Made by a program: the position numbers and the translations under genes. From a virus, in the IMG/VR virus record IMGVR_UViG_3300032456_000338, positions 1 through 44,712 of that record: a stretch of 44,712 nt of DNA, one strand, 5' to 3'. Below are positions 6,743-14,900 of this stretch, one piece after another. Below the pieces are notes generated by a model, which saw only the letters and a list, made by a program, of their open reading frames with translations, made no database searches and was not told the DNA's origin. Within the stretch, counting starts at the first letter, position 1, and each line of letters opens with the position of its first letter.

Positions 6743-7440
6743 CTTATTCCGATACGAAAAAAACCCCCGACTATGCGAACGGTGAAGGGATGGGAGATGA
6801 CGCTAAAAAGAAGCGGAACTTTTGGAAGCCCGTAAAATACATTCTCTATTTTGTTTGCGGCGTGATGGCTGCAAGATTGCTGGTAAGGGCGCTCAGCCAA
6901 TACCTAATAGCTTTTGAGAAATGGGGACTCTTTGAGAACTCAGAAACCGCATGTAGAGCAATTTCTGGAGTCTGGATTGTGGGGGGATTCTTACAAGAAC
7001 TCTGTTTCAATCTTGCCTCAACAGCAGCAGCGATTCTGCCCTACGCTGCTTTAGTCGGCTTAACGATAATGCAGTCAATCGCAACTCTTTTAGTATTTTG
7101 CCCCGGTGCCATTGAGGGTATGGTGTTGCAGCTCCGGGCAAATATGGCTAAGTTTTCCCATTTGGGAGCGGAAACGACAGATACAGAAGAGATTGGAAGG
7201 TTAGTGAAGCGGCATAAAAAAGCTCAAGAAAACAACCTAAAAACGCTGCTGGCTTTCTCTATCCTAGCGTTTATCGCGGAGGCGTTCATCATCTGGGTAG
7301 CACGAGATGGGCAAGCGGAAATCTTGGATGTGTTGGTTGATTCTCTAGCTTTCGATGCTTTGTTTGCGTTCGTTTTGATTTTGAATAATCTGTTCAAAGC
7401 TGAAAGCCACAAAAACGCTAAACGCTATCAAGGTAGCTAG
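6739..7440 (+). CDS. Multi-pass membrane protein
   Basis: A 233-residue protein with about five hydrophobic segments, including YILYFVCGVMAARLLVRAL, AILPYAALVGLTIMQSIATL, LLAFSILAFIAEAFIIWVA and LAFDALFAFVLILNNLF. The N-terminus is charged and the region between segments 3 and 4 is rich in Lys/Glu. ATG 6739 overlaps the previous stop by 4 nt; longer in-frame starts lie inside that gene. With the downstream membrane-linked ATPase it may form a transport or DNA-translocation assembly (inference from order). Confidence 0.65.
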   Translation: MTYSDTKKTPDYANGEGMGDDAKKKRNFWKPVKYILYFVCGVMAARLLVRALSQYLIAFEKWGLFENSETACRAISGVWIVGGFLQELCFNLASTAAAILPYAALVGLTIMQSIATLLVFCPGAIEGMVLQLRANMAKFSHLGAETTDTEEIGRLVKRHKKAQENNLKTLLAFSILAFIAEAFIIWVARDGQAEILDVLVDSLAFDALFAFVLILNNLFKAESHKNAKRYQGS

Positions 7441-7446
7441 AGCAAA

Positions 7447-7471
7447 AATCTCAGGTGCAACGCCTGAGATT
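7447..7471 (+). terminator. Hairpin between membrane protein and ATPase genes
   Basis: AATCTCAGG (7447-7455) and CCTGAGATT (7463-7471) form a perfect 9-bp stem with a 7-nt loop, followed by an AT-rich tract without a full T-run. It may attenuate transcription or set the relative expression of the two genes. Confidence 0.5.
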
Positions 7472-7497
7472 ATTAATAATTTTATGGAGATCAAATT

Positions 7498-9270
7498 ATG
7501 AACCAGCTAAAACTAGCATCACAAATCACTGCATCAACAATCACGATTGCTGCTCGGAAAAAAGAGCGGATCATCAAACCGACAAGCTCAGGCAAGATGC
7601 AATCTTTGCTAGTTGTAGGCGGCGGGTTAGCGACGATGTATACGTTTTGGGCTACGATGCCCATCGCGGCTATCGCTGCTTTAATAGCAATGGGTCTGCA
7701 CTTTAAGCAAGAAATTGATACCTTCCAATCTCCTCAAAGAACAGAAGCCTTGAAACTACTCTGGGAAGCTAACACCGTTCGTCATCCATCCCTCAAAGAA
7801 TCCATCAAAGAAATTAAAGCTAAGTATCCAACTGACGCGATCAATAGAGCAATTGAACAAATGGTTGATGAGTGTGAGTGGTACATTTTTACGCCTGACC
7901 AATCACACGAGTTAGCCCCATTTGGGGAAGTTTACTGCTGGCAAGATGGCGTTGATGAACAAGTAATGCTACCCACAGCAGGACTCCATAAGCTAATGAA
8001 AAGGTGGGGAATCACCGAAACTGTAGATACGAAAGTTCTGCCGTATGAAGCTTTGCCAGAATCCCCAAAAGATTCTCTAACGGTTTTACAAACCATCACA
8101 ACCGATTTTAATCCTTCATCAGAGCCACCTATTGAAGCCATAAAGGAGGCTCCCCAAGATGCCCTAGCGTTTCTACGCTCCCTCACAACCGCTCCGTTAC
8201 AGCCCGTTATCATCGCGGGTTTACCGGGCAGTGGGAAAGGTGTATTAGCAGCGATCGCTCTCACTATGGGATTCAAAGAGTCAGGGCTAAAGTACTGGGT
8301 ATTTAATCCTAAAAATCAACTTAAAGAAGCAGGGTATTGGAGCTTTGCGGAGCGGCATTATCTGAAAAATCGACTGCTTAACGACGCTGATCTATTCATA
8401 GATTTGATGACAGTCTTAGAAGAGTTTGCTACTGAAGGAAGCCGACGAAATGAAACAGCGGGTGACCATGCCCCTTTTGTGTTGCTATTGGAGGAAATCG
8501 GAGCGATCGTATCTTTGTTTGATGCTAAAGAAAAGCAGCTATTCAAAGCAAAAGTGATTGCACTGGCTAGTCTATTACGTAGCTCAAACATGGCAGTTTG
8601 GTTTAGCGGACAGTCAGTCAACTTGGAGGATTTGGGAATATCTGGCAAAAGCAACCGAGCTATCTTTACTTCAATTGTTGCGGTCGGTAGCGACAGAGAA
8701 TCGGCTCGTCAATTGTGCAGTCAGTTGGAGCTTCCCTTTGATACCTCAGAGATGGGTGAAGGACGATATTGGATCACCAGCGCTGGCAATTATCCCGCTG
8801 TGCAAGCTCCTAAAATCCCTACTTATACCAGTTGGGCAGATGTGCCAAACGTCATCGATTTACGCCCGGTTGTGGAGGAAGTACAAGAGACTCTGGTTTA
8901 TCCCGTTGAGGAGATCGCGCTACCAACTCAGATTGATCCAGTCGAATATCAGACACCAACTAAGGAGAAATTGGAGGAAACTTTCAAGCTGAGCAGTGCA
9001 GAACCAACTGAAATAAATGAAGTGGAAGCTACTTCTGATCCTGTTGATTTGTTGAAAGAACCGCTCAATGAGATTGGTAGATACATCATTTCAAAAGGTG
9101 GAGAAGTTGATGTTAGCTCCCTTAAAGGATGGGGAAGAAGTAGAAAAAAAGGTGCGCTCCTTTCAGGAGAAATCCAAGATTATTTATTGGAAATGATGGA
9201 GATGAGTTTGATCGAAATTTTCACACCTGATGGCAGAAAGACAGAGCATATAAAGTGGGTAACCCCGTAA
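7498..9270 (+). CDS. Membrane-linked FtsK/HerA-type P-loop ATPase
   Basis: A 590-residue protein. Residues about 40-68 contain one or two hydrophobic segments (SLLVVGGGLATMYTFWATMP, IAAIAALIAMG). A P-loop AGLPGSGKG (about 240-247) and a Walker B strand VLLLEEIGAI with a double Glu define an ATPase domain of the FtsK/HerA/VirD4 type. A sensor-like FSGQSV and a conserved-looking GKSNRAIF follow. The C-terminus (about 520-590) looks like a winged helix (ISKGGEVDVSSLKGWGRSRK). Proteins of this kind pump DNA in segregation or conjugation. Its last codons form part of the GTAACCCC repeat array, which could be its own DNA site. Confidence 0.75.
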   Translation: MNQLKLASQITASTITIAARKKERIIKPTSSGKMQSLLVVGGGLATMYTFWATMPIAAIAALIAMGLHFKQEIDTFQSPQRTEALKLLWEANTVRHPSLKESIKEIKAKYPTDAINRAIEQMVDECEWYIFTPDQSHELAPFGEVYCWQDGVDEQVMLPTAGLHKLMKRWGITETVDTKVLPYEALPESPKDSLTVLQTITTDFNPSSEPPIEAIKEAPQDALAFLRSLTTAPLQPVIIAGLPGSGKGVLAAIALTMGFKESGLKYWVFNPKNQLKEAGYWSFAERHYLKNRLLNDADLFIDLMTVLEEFATEGSRRNETAGDHAPFVLLLEEIGAIVSLFDAKEKQLFKAKVIALASLLRSSNMAVWFSGQSVNLEDLGISGKSNRAIFTSIVAVGSDRESARQLCSQLELPFDTSEMGEGRYWITSAGNYPAVQAPKIPTYTSWADVPNVIDLRPVVEEVQETLVYPVEEIALPTQIDPVEYQTPTKEKLEETFKLSSAEPTEINEVEATSDPVDLLKEPLNEIGRYIISKGGEVDVSSLKGWGRSRKKGALLSGEIQDYLLEMMEMSLIEIFTPDGRKTEHIKWVTP

Positions 9271-9418
9271 CCCCGTAACCCCGTAACCCCGTAATTGATG
9301 AAAATAAAAACGCCAAAAAGGGCAGTTACGGGGGTATTACGGGGTTACGCACTTGAGTTACGGGGTTACGTTACGGGGTTACGCACTTGAGTTACGGAGT
9401 TACGTTACGGGATTACGC
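9259..9418. repeat. Iteron-like GTAACCCC / GGGGTTAC array
   Basis: Four tandem copies of GTAACCCC (9259-9290) plus the start of a fifth are followed by a 30-nt A-rich gap. Then come inverted-orientation units: a 34-nt direct repeat at 9337-9370 and 9371-9404, with one mismatch and a partial third copy from 9405. Each unit holds several TTACGGGG motifs and GCACTTGAG. The layout resembles plasmid iterons or a partition centromere. It begins inside the last codons of the ATPase gene. Confidence 0.85.
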
Positions 9419-9453
9419 TTCGCAGTTTTCGCACCAACAACAGGCAAAAATCA

Positions 9454-9621
9454 ATGTCTCAGCATCACGATGATGGATCATTCACAGGCGGTTTTACGAT
9501 GGCGATTGTTGCCTTCCTCTGTCTTATCATTGGCTACTTTATCCGCGATAATGGGATAACTTTTCACATGCAAGAGAATCAACCAGTCGCACCAATCAAT
9601 CGAAACTCACCTAATTATTAA
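9454..9621 (+). CDS. Small single-pass membrane protein
   Basis: A 55-residue reading frame with one hydrophobic segment (TMAIVAFLCLIIGYFI, about 15-30) between a His/Asp-rich N-terminus and an Asn/Pro-rich tail. It lies between the iteron-like array and a strong terminator that follows its stop. The ribosome-binding site is weak, so it is less certain than its neighbours. Confidence 0.5.
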   Translation: MSQHHDDGSFTGGFTMAIVAFLCLIIGYFIRDNGITFHMQENQPVAPINRNSPNY

Positions 9622-9639
9622 TCTCCAAATCGCAAGGAA

Positions 9640-9675
9640 AAGCCCCAAACTTACTTCTAAGTTTGGGGCTTTTTT
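9640..9675. terminator. Strong bidirectional terminator
   Basis: AAGCCCCAAACTTA and TAAGTTTGGGGCTT form a perfect 14-bp stem with a 4-nt loop, followed by T-rich sequence on the + strand. It separates the + operon ending at 9621 from the leftward genes ending at 9697. Confidence 0.9.
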
Positions 9676-9696
9676 GTAGCAACGTTCGGAAAACTT

Positions 9697-9993
9697 TTAG
9701 TCTATGTGTACCACTTTTATTGCAGCCAAAGAAAGGATGTGATCTCTGATCTCTTGCATCATAGGGAGAGGGACAGTAAAAACTATTTTTGACTCCGACC
9801 CGTCCTCAAAATGTCCCGTGCTGAACCAATTCATTTCTGAGATCCCATCCCAACTATTTACCAATGCTTGCATATGAATGATCGGTGTTGTCCAAGAATC
9901 AGGAGGAGAAGATCGCCAGCGGATACAAAATTTGTCCTTAAAAATAATCTCTACCATTTCCCCCCCCTCTCTGTACCATTCTATACTTTCCAT
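9697..9993 (-). CDS. Hypothetical protein
   Basis: A 98-residue protein. ATG 9993 lies just after the stop of the upstream gene (9999) and has AAGG upstream. Residues 1-60 are rich in Trp and beta-strand formers (IEWYREGGEMVEIIFKDKF); a C-terminal helix (PMMQEIRDHILSLAAI) follows. No family recognised. It forms a two-gene operon with the 9999-10244 gene. Confidence 0.6.
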   Translation of the reverse strand: MESIEWYREGGEMVEIIFKDKFCIRWRSSPPDSWTTPIIHMQALVNSWDGISEMNWFSTGHFEDGSESKIVFTVPLPMMQEIRDHILSLAAIKVVHID

Positions 9994-9998
9994 TTGAT

Positions 9999-10244
9999 TT
10001 AACCTTCTGTGAAGTAGTCTTTGTAGTAGATAACACGGGATTTGTTTGCGACATCGCAAGCTGCTGCAATCTCACGATCTTTAAGACTTTCCATATACTG
10101 CTTAATAATGGAATGCTTCTCCCAGTTACAAGTTGGATCAGAACTACGAAAGGATTCCTCGCAAACACATAACTCATTCGCTAGCTTTACTACTAAATCC
10201 ATGTTGCGAGTGCGTAATCCATCAAAGTTTTTAGCATCGATCAT
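9999..10244 (-). CDS. Hypothetical protein from an operator-controlled promoter
   Basis: An 81-residue helical protein with three cysteines (LCVCEES, PTCNW). AAGGATTTAAGAAA precedes ATG 10244. The promoter with the conserved palindrome lies about 40 nt upstream. A helix-turn-helix is possible in SLKDREIAAACDVANKSRV, but this is not certain. Function unknown. Confidence 0.65.
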   Translation of the reverse strand: MIDAKNFDGLRTRNMDLVVKLANELCVCEESFRSSDPTCNWEKHSIIKQYMESLKDREIAAACDVANKSRVIYYKDYFTEG

Positions 10245-10285
10245 TTTCTTAAATCCTTTAGTTGTTTTCGTTTCTCCCTGTCCTA

Positions 10286-10314
10286 AGATTACACTCTAAT
10301 CATTAGAACGTCAA
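10286..10314 (-). promoter_or_regulatory. Promoter with palindromic operator in the spacer (leftward)
   Basis: Minus strand: TTGACG, a 17-nt spacer with TCTAATGATTAGA, then TAATCT. The upstream context GATGACCCC is shared with other copies. It drives 9999-10244 and 9697-9993. Confidence 0.9.
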
Positions 10315-10354
10315 GGGGTCATCAAAATCAGCCTTCTGTGTTTTGATGCTATAC

Positions 10355-10367
10355 TCTAATTGTTAGA
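10355..10367 (+). promoter_or_regulatory. Operator copy upstream of the ParB-like gene
   Basis: TCTAATTGTTAGA lies 15 nt before ATG 10382. No good -35/-10 pair frames it, unlike most copies, though TATACT abuts its left side. It is probably still a repressor-binding site. Confidence 0.65.
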
Positions 10368-10381
10368 ACGTAAAGGACACT

Positions 10382-11605
10382 ATGCAGATCGATTTATTAG
10401 TATTAAATCCTCTAAACCAGAGGGATCTTACTCTGTATGATCCCAAACCCGTGAAAGACCAGGATGGATCTCTAACCATCAAAGTTAGCGGAAACCCTGA
10501 GATCGAGGGGTTCGTCAACAGCCTTTTGACGATTGGAGAAAACAGCGTCACAGTCAAAATCAACAACCCTCTATCTTACAGGGTTTTGACTGCTGATGAT
10601 TACGATCAAATCGTAAAAACCTTTGGTAAAGATTACGGTTTGACAGCAGGCGATCCTGTTGTCTTAGCTGGCAACAGCAGACTACACGTCTGCCGCGAGT
10701 TGATCAAGCAATTCGAGGACTATGATTTTGAGTTGATTCTGACTGACATTCCCATGCAGGAGCGGTTAGAATTCGATGCGATCGATCTGATAACAGAGCA
10801 GTCAATAGACAATAGTGCGGTTCCTATGACTTCAAAGCAACGGGCAAAAAATGTAGAAATTTTAATCAATGTAATCACAGACAGGCTAAATGAGGATTAC
10901 CGTTTAGCAAAAGAGTCCGATCCCGCATTTAAGGTGCCAAGTGTTAAACAAATGAATGGGCTAGTCAATGCTGAATTAGGGCGGTTGATGAAGCTTGGAG
11001 ATTCGACGATTCTGCTGCACAAAGCATATATCGCTTTGCCCGACGTTTTGAAAGATGCTGTTGAGCGTGACATCATTGGAAACACTGCGGTTGCTGTTGC
11101 GATCGCAAAAGTATGCAACTCGAAAGATATGAAGTCAATCGATATGAATGTCTCAGAATTTCTGGTTGTTTGCCGTGTGCTAACTGGTGACTTTGAGGGC
11201 GGGAAGGTAACGATGCGTCACGTTATCAAAGCGGAGGAAGATATTAAAAACGACAACGGTCTAACCGACGAGCAACAAAACGAAACAGTCGAAATTGATC
11301 CTTCTGATTCTGACGAAACCAGCGAAACAGAAGATAAAAAATCCTCTCCAAAAGCGCTTGAAGCAACCCGATTAAGAGGGCTGACTAGAGAGCAACTAAA
11401 TGATGAATCGGATGAAATGAAGCAGCATTTGATTGATCTTTTGGTATACTATGATCCCGCTAACGATGCTGTCGACCCAGTTATCAAGGTCATCCTTTTA
11501 CAAGCTGATTTGATTAACTGCTTGGCACAGACAGAGCTTGAAAGGGAGTTGACACAAGAAGATGTTACTATTCCTGTCTCTGTGATAGAAGCCGCGATTG
11601 CCTAA
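10382..11605 (+). CDS. ParB-like partition / DNA-binding protein
   Basis: The protein has 407 residues. Residues about 80-100 contain VVLAGNSRLHVCRELI, which resembles the ParB/sulfiredoxin-fold motif (G-x-x-R-L-x-A) used for CTP and DNA binding. A helical middle (about 150-260) could hold the helix-turn-helix, and an acidic linker (DPSDSDETSETEDKK) precedes a helical C-terminus that could dimerise. A Walker-type partner (ParA) is not adjacent. AAAGGA precedes ATG 10382, and a copy of the shared operator lies directly upstream. Partition of a plasmid form is the likely role; a nuclease or regulator of the ParB fold is the alternative. Confidence 0.6.
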   Translation: MQIDLLVLNPLNQRDLTLYDPKPVKDQDGSLTIKVSGNPEIEGFVNSLLTIGENSVTVKINNPLSYRVLTADDYDQIVKTFGKDYGLTAGDPVVLAGNSRLHVCRELIKQFEDYDFELILTDIPMQERLEFDAIDLITEQSIDNSAVPMTSKQRAKNVEILINVITDRLNEDYRLAKESDPAFKVPSVKQMNGLVNAELGRLMKLGDSTILLHKAYIALPDVLKDAVERDIIGNTAVAVAIAKVCNSKDMKSIDMNVSEFLVVCRVLTGDFEGGKVTMRHVIKAEEDIKNDNGLTDEQQNETVEIDPSDSDETSETEDKKSSPKALEATRLRGLTREQLNDESDEMKQHLIDLLVYYDPANDAVDPVIKVILLQADLINCLAQTELERELTQEDVTIPVSVIEAAIA

Positions 11606-11915
11606 GCGTAAACGCTATGGGAGCGCAGCCTATTGGAGGCAACGCCAACGGATTTATCAACGCGATAAAGGTCGATGTCAATCGCCTCACTGCCTTGATA
11701 AATCCGATTTTTCTTTGCTTCACAAAGGATGGGATTTGGATCATATCATCCCCATAAGCAAAGGCGGAAACAACGATGATACGAATTTGAGATGCTTGTG
11801 CAAGTTTTGTCATCTCACTCGTTTAGACCCGTCTCACTCACAAATGAGAAAACGCTACATCGTTGCTGGTAAAGTTGATAAGGAAACAGTCGAAAGATTT
11901 TTATGGGATGGTTGA
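11598..11915 (+). CDS. HNH endonuclease
   Basis: This 105-residue protein shows the HNH pattern: RDKGRCQSPHC (first zinc knuckle), WDLDHIIPISKGG (D-H, with the catalytic His), NDDTNLRCLCKFCH (Asn and second zinc knuckle). Phage HNH proteins of this size act as homing nucleases or assist DNA packaging. The position between replication-type genes, far from the terminases, does not favour packaging. The start is taken as TTG 11598, overlapping the ParB-like stop; its ribosome-binding site is weak. Confidence 0.85.
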   Translation: MPKRKRYGSAAYWRQRQRIYQRDKGRCQSPHCLDKSDFSLLHKGWDLDHIIPISKGGNNDDTNLRCLCKFCHLTRLDPSHSQMRKRYIVAGKVDKETVERFLWDG

Positions 11916-11940
11916 CATTCTAACGATGAGAACGTAAGAT
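11912..11940 (+). promoter_or_regulatory. Promoter with palindromic operator in the spacer
   Basis: TTGACA, a 17-nt spacer with TCTAACGATGAGA, then TAAGAT. The -35 box overlaps the stop codon of the HNH gene. It drives 11967-12227. Confidence 0.85.
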
Positions 11941-11966
11941 TGAAAAAGACCTAAGCAAGGCTTATC

Positions 11967-12227
11967 ATGACCTTTGAAGAACGAGCAGAAGTCTATAAAG
12001 AATATTTTGAGTCTAAAAAAATATTCTTAGATTCTCCAGAGCTAGGGTATTACAGACACATCGCAGCAGAAAAGCGTTTAGATGTCATGTTTGCTGATCC
12101 GTTGAATCGGTTTGACGGATTCGAGAAGCTGTCGCATTCCCGTAGACAACCCCAATTAACACGCCAGTTAACCGATCTAATAATTGACAACTCTAATGAT
12201 GAGAGTGTAAGATTGAAAAAGACCTAA
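11967..12227 (+). CDS. Hypothetical protein
   Basis: An 86-residue, mostly helical, charged protein with no recognised family. Its last ten codons encode the next promoter with its operator, so the C-terminal sequence is shaped by that site. The stretch after each of the two promoters (GATTGAAAAAGACCTAAGCA) is the same, which shows that the promoter and leader were duplicated as a unit. Confidence 0.6.
   Translation: MTFEERAEVYKEYFESKKIFLDSPELGYYRHIAAEKRLDVMFADPLNRFDGFEKLSHSRRQPQLTRQLTDLIIDNSNDESVRLKKT
12184..12213 (+). promoter_or_regulatory. Promoter with palindromic operator in the spacer
   Basis: TTGACA, an 18-nt spacer with TCTAATGATGAGA, then TAAGAT. It is embedded in the 3' end of 11967-12227 and drives 12276-13379. 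Confidence 0.8.
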
Positions 12228-12275
12228 GCAAGTCTTAAAACTACTTTCAAAAAAACCACAACAAAAGAGAAAACA

Positions 12276-13379
12276 ATGAAGATAGTAACATTAAATAAAA
12301 CCACGCTGACATCTCTTTTCAACTCCGACCTAGGCGTGTCTGCCAATGGTGAAGAGACGTATAAACTAAAAATGACGGCTGACCGCTTCTCAACTACCGA
12401 GCTTTTACTGCTCGATAGTTTAGCTAAAACTTTTGGTGTAACCCCAGAACACTATGGTGTTCTCAGTGTAAAAGACACACAAGTCGAACGTTTCGAGTAT
12501 CCCACTGTTATCAAAAACTCGGAGGGTGTTGTAGGTCTTCAGTTAGGGTCTGAGTTTATTCCCTACCTTCTAGTCGGTGAGAAAACAGTAACGATTAAAG
12601 ATAAAGAAAAACAAGTACCGATTTGGACACTAAACGGCGTTGAGGTCTACTTTAGCGAATTTACCTACAAAAACCCTAAAAACCCCTCGGAGGACATTAA
12701 AGCGCCGATCATGATCGTTGAGTCGGAAAATGATTTGATTTTCCACATCCAGTTGAGGGTTAACCAAAAGCCGAATGACGCTGCAAAAGTAAAAGAAGGA
12801 GAAAAGTATTATAATCACACAGCTTTCAATAAAGCTGTAGTAAGTTACGACGAGGAAGCGGTTAACTCCGCTATCAGATCAAACTATGAGTTTGGCAAAA
12901 GCGTCAACATCGGTCGCCTTTTTAGCGATAGTTTCAGAGCGGGAAAATTTCCACCTGATGGGATTTGCATTCCTGTTTCGGGTTTTTCAAAAGTTCCTTC
13001 TACAAATCCTAAATACGAGGATTCGGGTGCTTTAACGGTAGACCTAACAAAAGCCTGGTTCACCGCGTCTGGCAACCTTTTACCGGTCTTCACAGTTTCG
13101 GTGAAACGTGCTGGCGTAGAAACGCTAGTGCAGACCGACGATATAACCGGGTTGTACGTGAGTGCGAACCATACAGCATACAAGAATGCGATCGCGTTCC
13201 TTGCAGCGGATAAGATTCCCACTGAGGAATCTCCTTGGATTTTGCGGATAACAGCACCAAACTCAAACGGCGAATTTGATCATGTTCCGGATCATGGTCT
13301 GTATTCGCTAGAAACTGCATCCAGAATCAAGAAGATTGCTGCACATATGCCGCTAGCGTTAACTGCTGCTGCTGAATAG
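12276..13379 (+). CDS. Hypothetical protein in the replication cluster
   Basis: A 367-residue soluble protein with mixed beta strands and no signal peptide or membrane segment. The first 110 residues are rich in strands (GEETYKLKMTADRFSTTELL; VERFEYPTVIKNSEG). The middle has an insertion rich in Lys/Pro (FTYKNPKNPSEDIK), and the C-terminus is helical and Ala-rich. No catalytic motif stands out. It has its own strong operator-controlled promoter, sits just before the helicase, and may be an abundant DNA-metabolism accessory factor, such as a single-strand-binding type. That suggestion rests on position only. Confidence 0.65.
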   Translation: MKIVTLNKTTLTSLFNSDLGVSANGEETYKLKMTADRFSTTELLLLDSLAKTFGVTPEHYGVLSVKDTQVERFEYPTVIKNSEGVVGLQLGSEFIPYLLVGEKTVTIKDKEKQVPIWTLNGVEVYFSEFTYKNPKNPSEDIKAPIMIVESENDLIFHIQLRVNQKPNDAAKVKEGEKYYNHTAFNKAVVSYDEEAVNSAIRSNYEFGKSVNIGRLFSDSFRAGKFPPDGICIPVSGFSKVPSTNPKYEDSGALTVDLTKAWFTASGNLLPVFTVSVKRAGVETLVQTDDITGLYVSANHTAYKNAIAFLAADKIPTEESPWILRITAPNSNGEFDHVPDHGLYSLETASRIKKIAAHMPLALTAAAE

Positions 13380-13416
13380 ACTGTTAAGGGAGATCCTAGG
13401 ATCTCCCTTAACAGTC
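13379..13416. terminator. 38-nt perfect palindrome
   Basis: The segment reads the same on both strands: arms GACTGTTAAGGGAGATCC and its complement meet at the centre TAG/CTA of CCTAGG. It starts at the stop codon of the previous gene. A long stem with almost no loop is expected as RNA. There is no T-run after it, and the right arm runs into an operator-like sequence. It may be a terminator or a binding site. Confidence 0.6.
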
Positions 13417-13434
13417 TAACGAATAGAGTATAAA
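13408..13434 (+). promoter_or_regulatory. Degenerate operator promoter before the helicase
   Basis: TTAACA, a 15-nt spacer holding TCTAACGAATAGA, then TATAAA. The spacer is short and one half-site is imperfect, so this is a weaker member of the series. It lies 18 nt before the helicase start. Confidence 0.5.
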
Positions 13435-13451
13435 CCAAACAGAGAAAAAAA

Positions 13452-14900
13452 TTGAATCTTCCACCTTTGAGAGAATACCAGCGAGAACTAAAACAGCGAT
13501 TACTAAAGAACGAGGGGACGAACGTAACAGCCCAACAACCGACGGGGACAGGAAAAACGCTAGTCTTGTTAGACTTAGCATTAAATTGGGTAGAGAAAAA
13601 CCGCGTAGTTCTGATAATAGTTCCAACGATTGAGTTAATCCGGAATCTAGAATACGATCTTAAACGGTTTGCGCCGTTTATTTTTAAGCATTTCTATGGA
13701 GTTATTAACTCAAAACTCGGAAAATTTCAACGTGGCAAACGGTTATACGTCGGAACCTTTGGATCGATTATGAAGTACGCAGACAAGATCAAACCTGATC
13801 TTGTGATTAATGACGAAAGCCATCACACATCAGCTACGATTTGGTCATCAATTTTAGATCACTACTCTGCATCATGGCAAGTGGGTTTCACGGCAACTCC
13901 CATCAGATTTGATGGAAAGAGCTTAAAAAAACGTTTTCCTGTTTTACTTGAATCTCACCCGGTGTCCTGGTTTATCGAGCAAGGTTTTTTATCGGATTAC
14001 GAAATCCGAAATGATGGGCAAACCAACGCACGGTTTTCTGCAACTGTAGATAACCTGAAAAAACAGCAGGGCATTTTTGATCAATATGACTTGGTAGGGG
14101 ATGCGGTTAAAAACTATAATCGTTTTGGCAACGAAAGAAAAGCGATCGTATTTGCAACAGGAAAAGAACACGCGAAACATCTTGCAACACAGTTTGGCAA
14201 TCAAGCTAGATGTATTCTTGGCGATACTCCAGAGCGATCTCAGTGGCTAGAAGAATTTGATTCTTCTCAAGATTATCCGATCTTAACAAACGTTAGCGTG
14301 ATCACAGAGGGAGTCAATCTCAAAAACGCTAAAGTCGCACAACTTTGTCGGCATACTTGCAGCCTGTCGTTGTACTTACAAATGGTAGGCAGAGTTCTAA
14401 GACCAGTGGAAGGACTTAAAGCTTTGATCTTAGATCACGCGGGTAATGTGGATTTGCACGGTGAACCGAAAGATTTTATCGACTGGCAAGCGCTGTACAA
14501 TAAACCCGAAACAGAGTTACCAGAATCTTTTGATCCCACAACGCTTTACTATAACTGTTCAGCTTGCGCCGCACCTTTGTGTTCATTATTAGAGTCAAAA
14601 TCAAGAACTCAAATCGAGTGCCCACACTGTGAACATATTAATCTACTTGCCAGGTTAAGCGAAAAACAGCTAAGGTCGCTACAGATCTCGGATCATTTGT
14701 TAGTGGAATATGAATCTGTCAGCACTGAAATTAGACAGCTAAGTCGAATCATCAACGATGGCAGGATGTTTAAGTCAAAGAAAATAGAAGCTATCGTTAA
14801 CTTAAAAATGGCTTCACCTGATCAAAAATTAGCTGCGCTGATCTCACTGGGAATCAATCAAAATTTAGCGAGAAACGTTTACCTAAAGGGAGAATTTTAA
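13452..14900 (+). CDS. Superfamily II DNA/RNA helicase with zinc ribbon
   Basis: A 482-residue protein beginning at TTG. It shows motif Q-like PPLREYQRELKQRLL, Walker A QQPTGTGKT (about 29-37), motif Ia VPTIELIRNL, DExH box NDESHH (about 119-124), motif III GFTATP, motif V-like TNVSVITEGVNLK, and motif VI-like QMVGRVLRP. A four-Cys ribbon (CSACAAPLC ... CPHCEHI, about 370-400) follows, then a helical tail. This is the layout of phage SF2 replication or recombination helicases (UvsW/RecG-like size class). It stands directly upstream of the polymerase and is probably the replication or repair helicase. Confidence 0.9.
   Translation: MNLPPLREYQRELKQRLLKNEGTNVTAQQPTGTGKTLVLLDLALNWVEKNRVVLIIVPTIELIRNLEYDLKRFAPFIFKHFYGVINSKLGKFQRGKRLYVGTFGSIMKYADKIKPDLVINDESHHTSATIWSSILDHYSASWQVGFTATPIRFDGKSLKKRFPVLLESHPVSWFIEQGFLSDYEIRNDGQTNARFSATVDNLKKQQGIFDQYDLVGDAVKNYNRFGNERKAIVFATGKEHAKHLATQFGNQARCILGDTPERSQWLEEFDSSQDYPILTNVSVITEGVNLKNAKVAQLCRHTCSLSLYLQMVGRVLRPVEGLKALILDHAGNVDLHGEPKDFIDWQALYNKPETELPESFDPTTLYYNCSACAAPLCSLLESKSRTQIECPHCEHINLLARLSEKQLRSLQISDHLLVEYESVSTEIRQLSRIINDGRMFKSKKIEAIVNLKMASPDQKLAALISLGINQNLARNVYLKGEF

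Noticed and set aside
9353-9559. A 68-codon frame starting inside the iteron-like array
   Set aside because: Its N-terminus is repeat translation. The overlapping 55-codon frame from 9454 has a plausible membrane segment and ends before a terminator.
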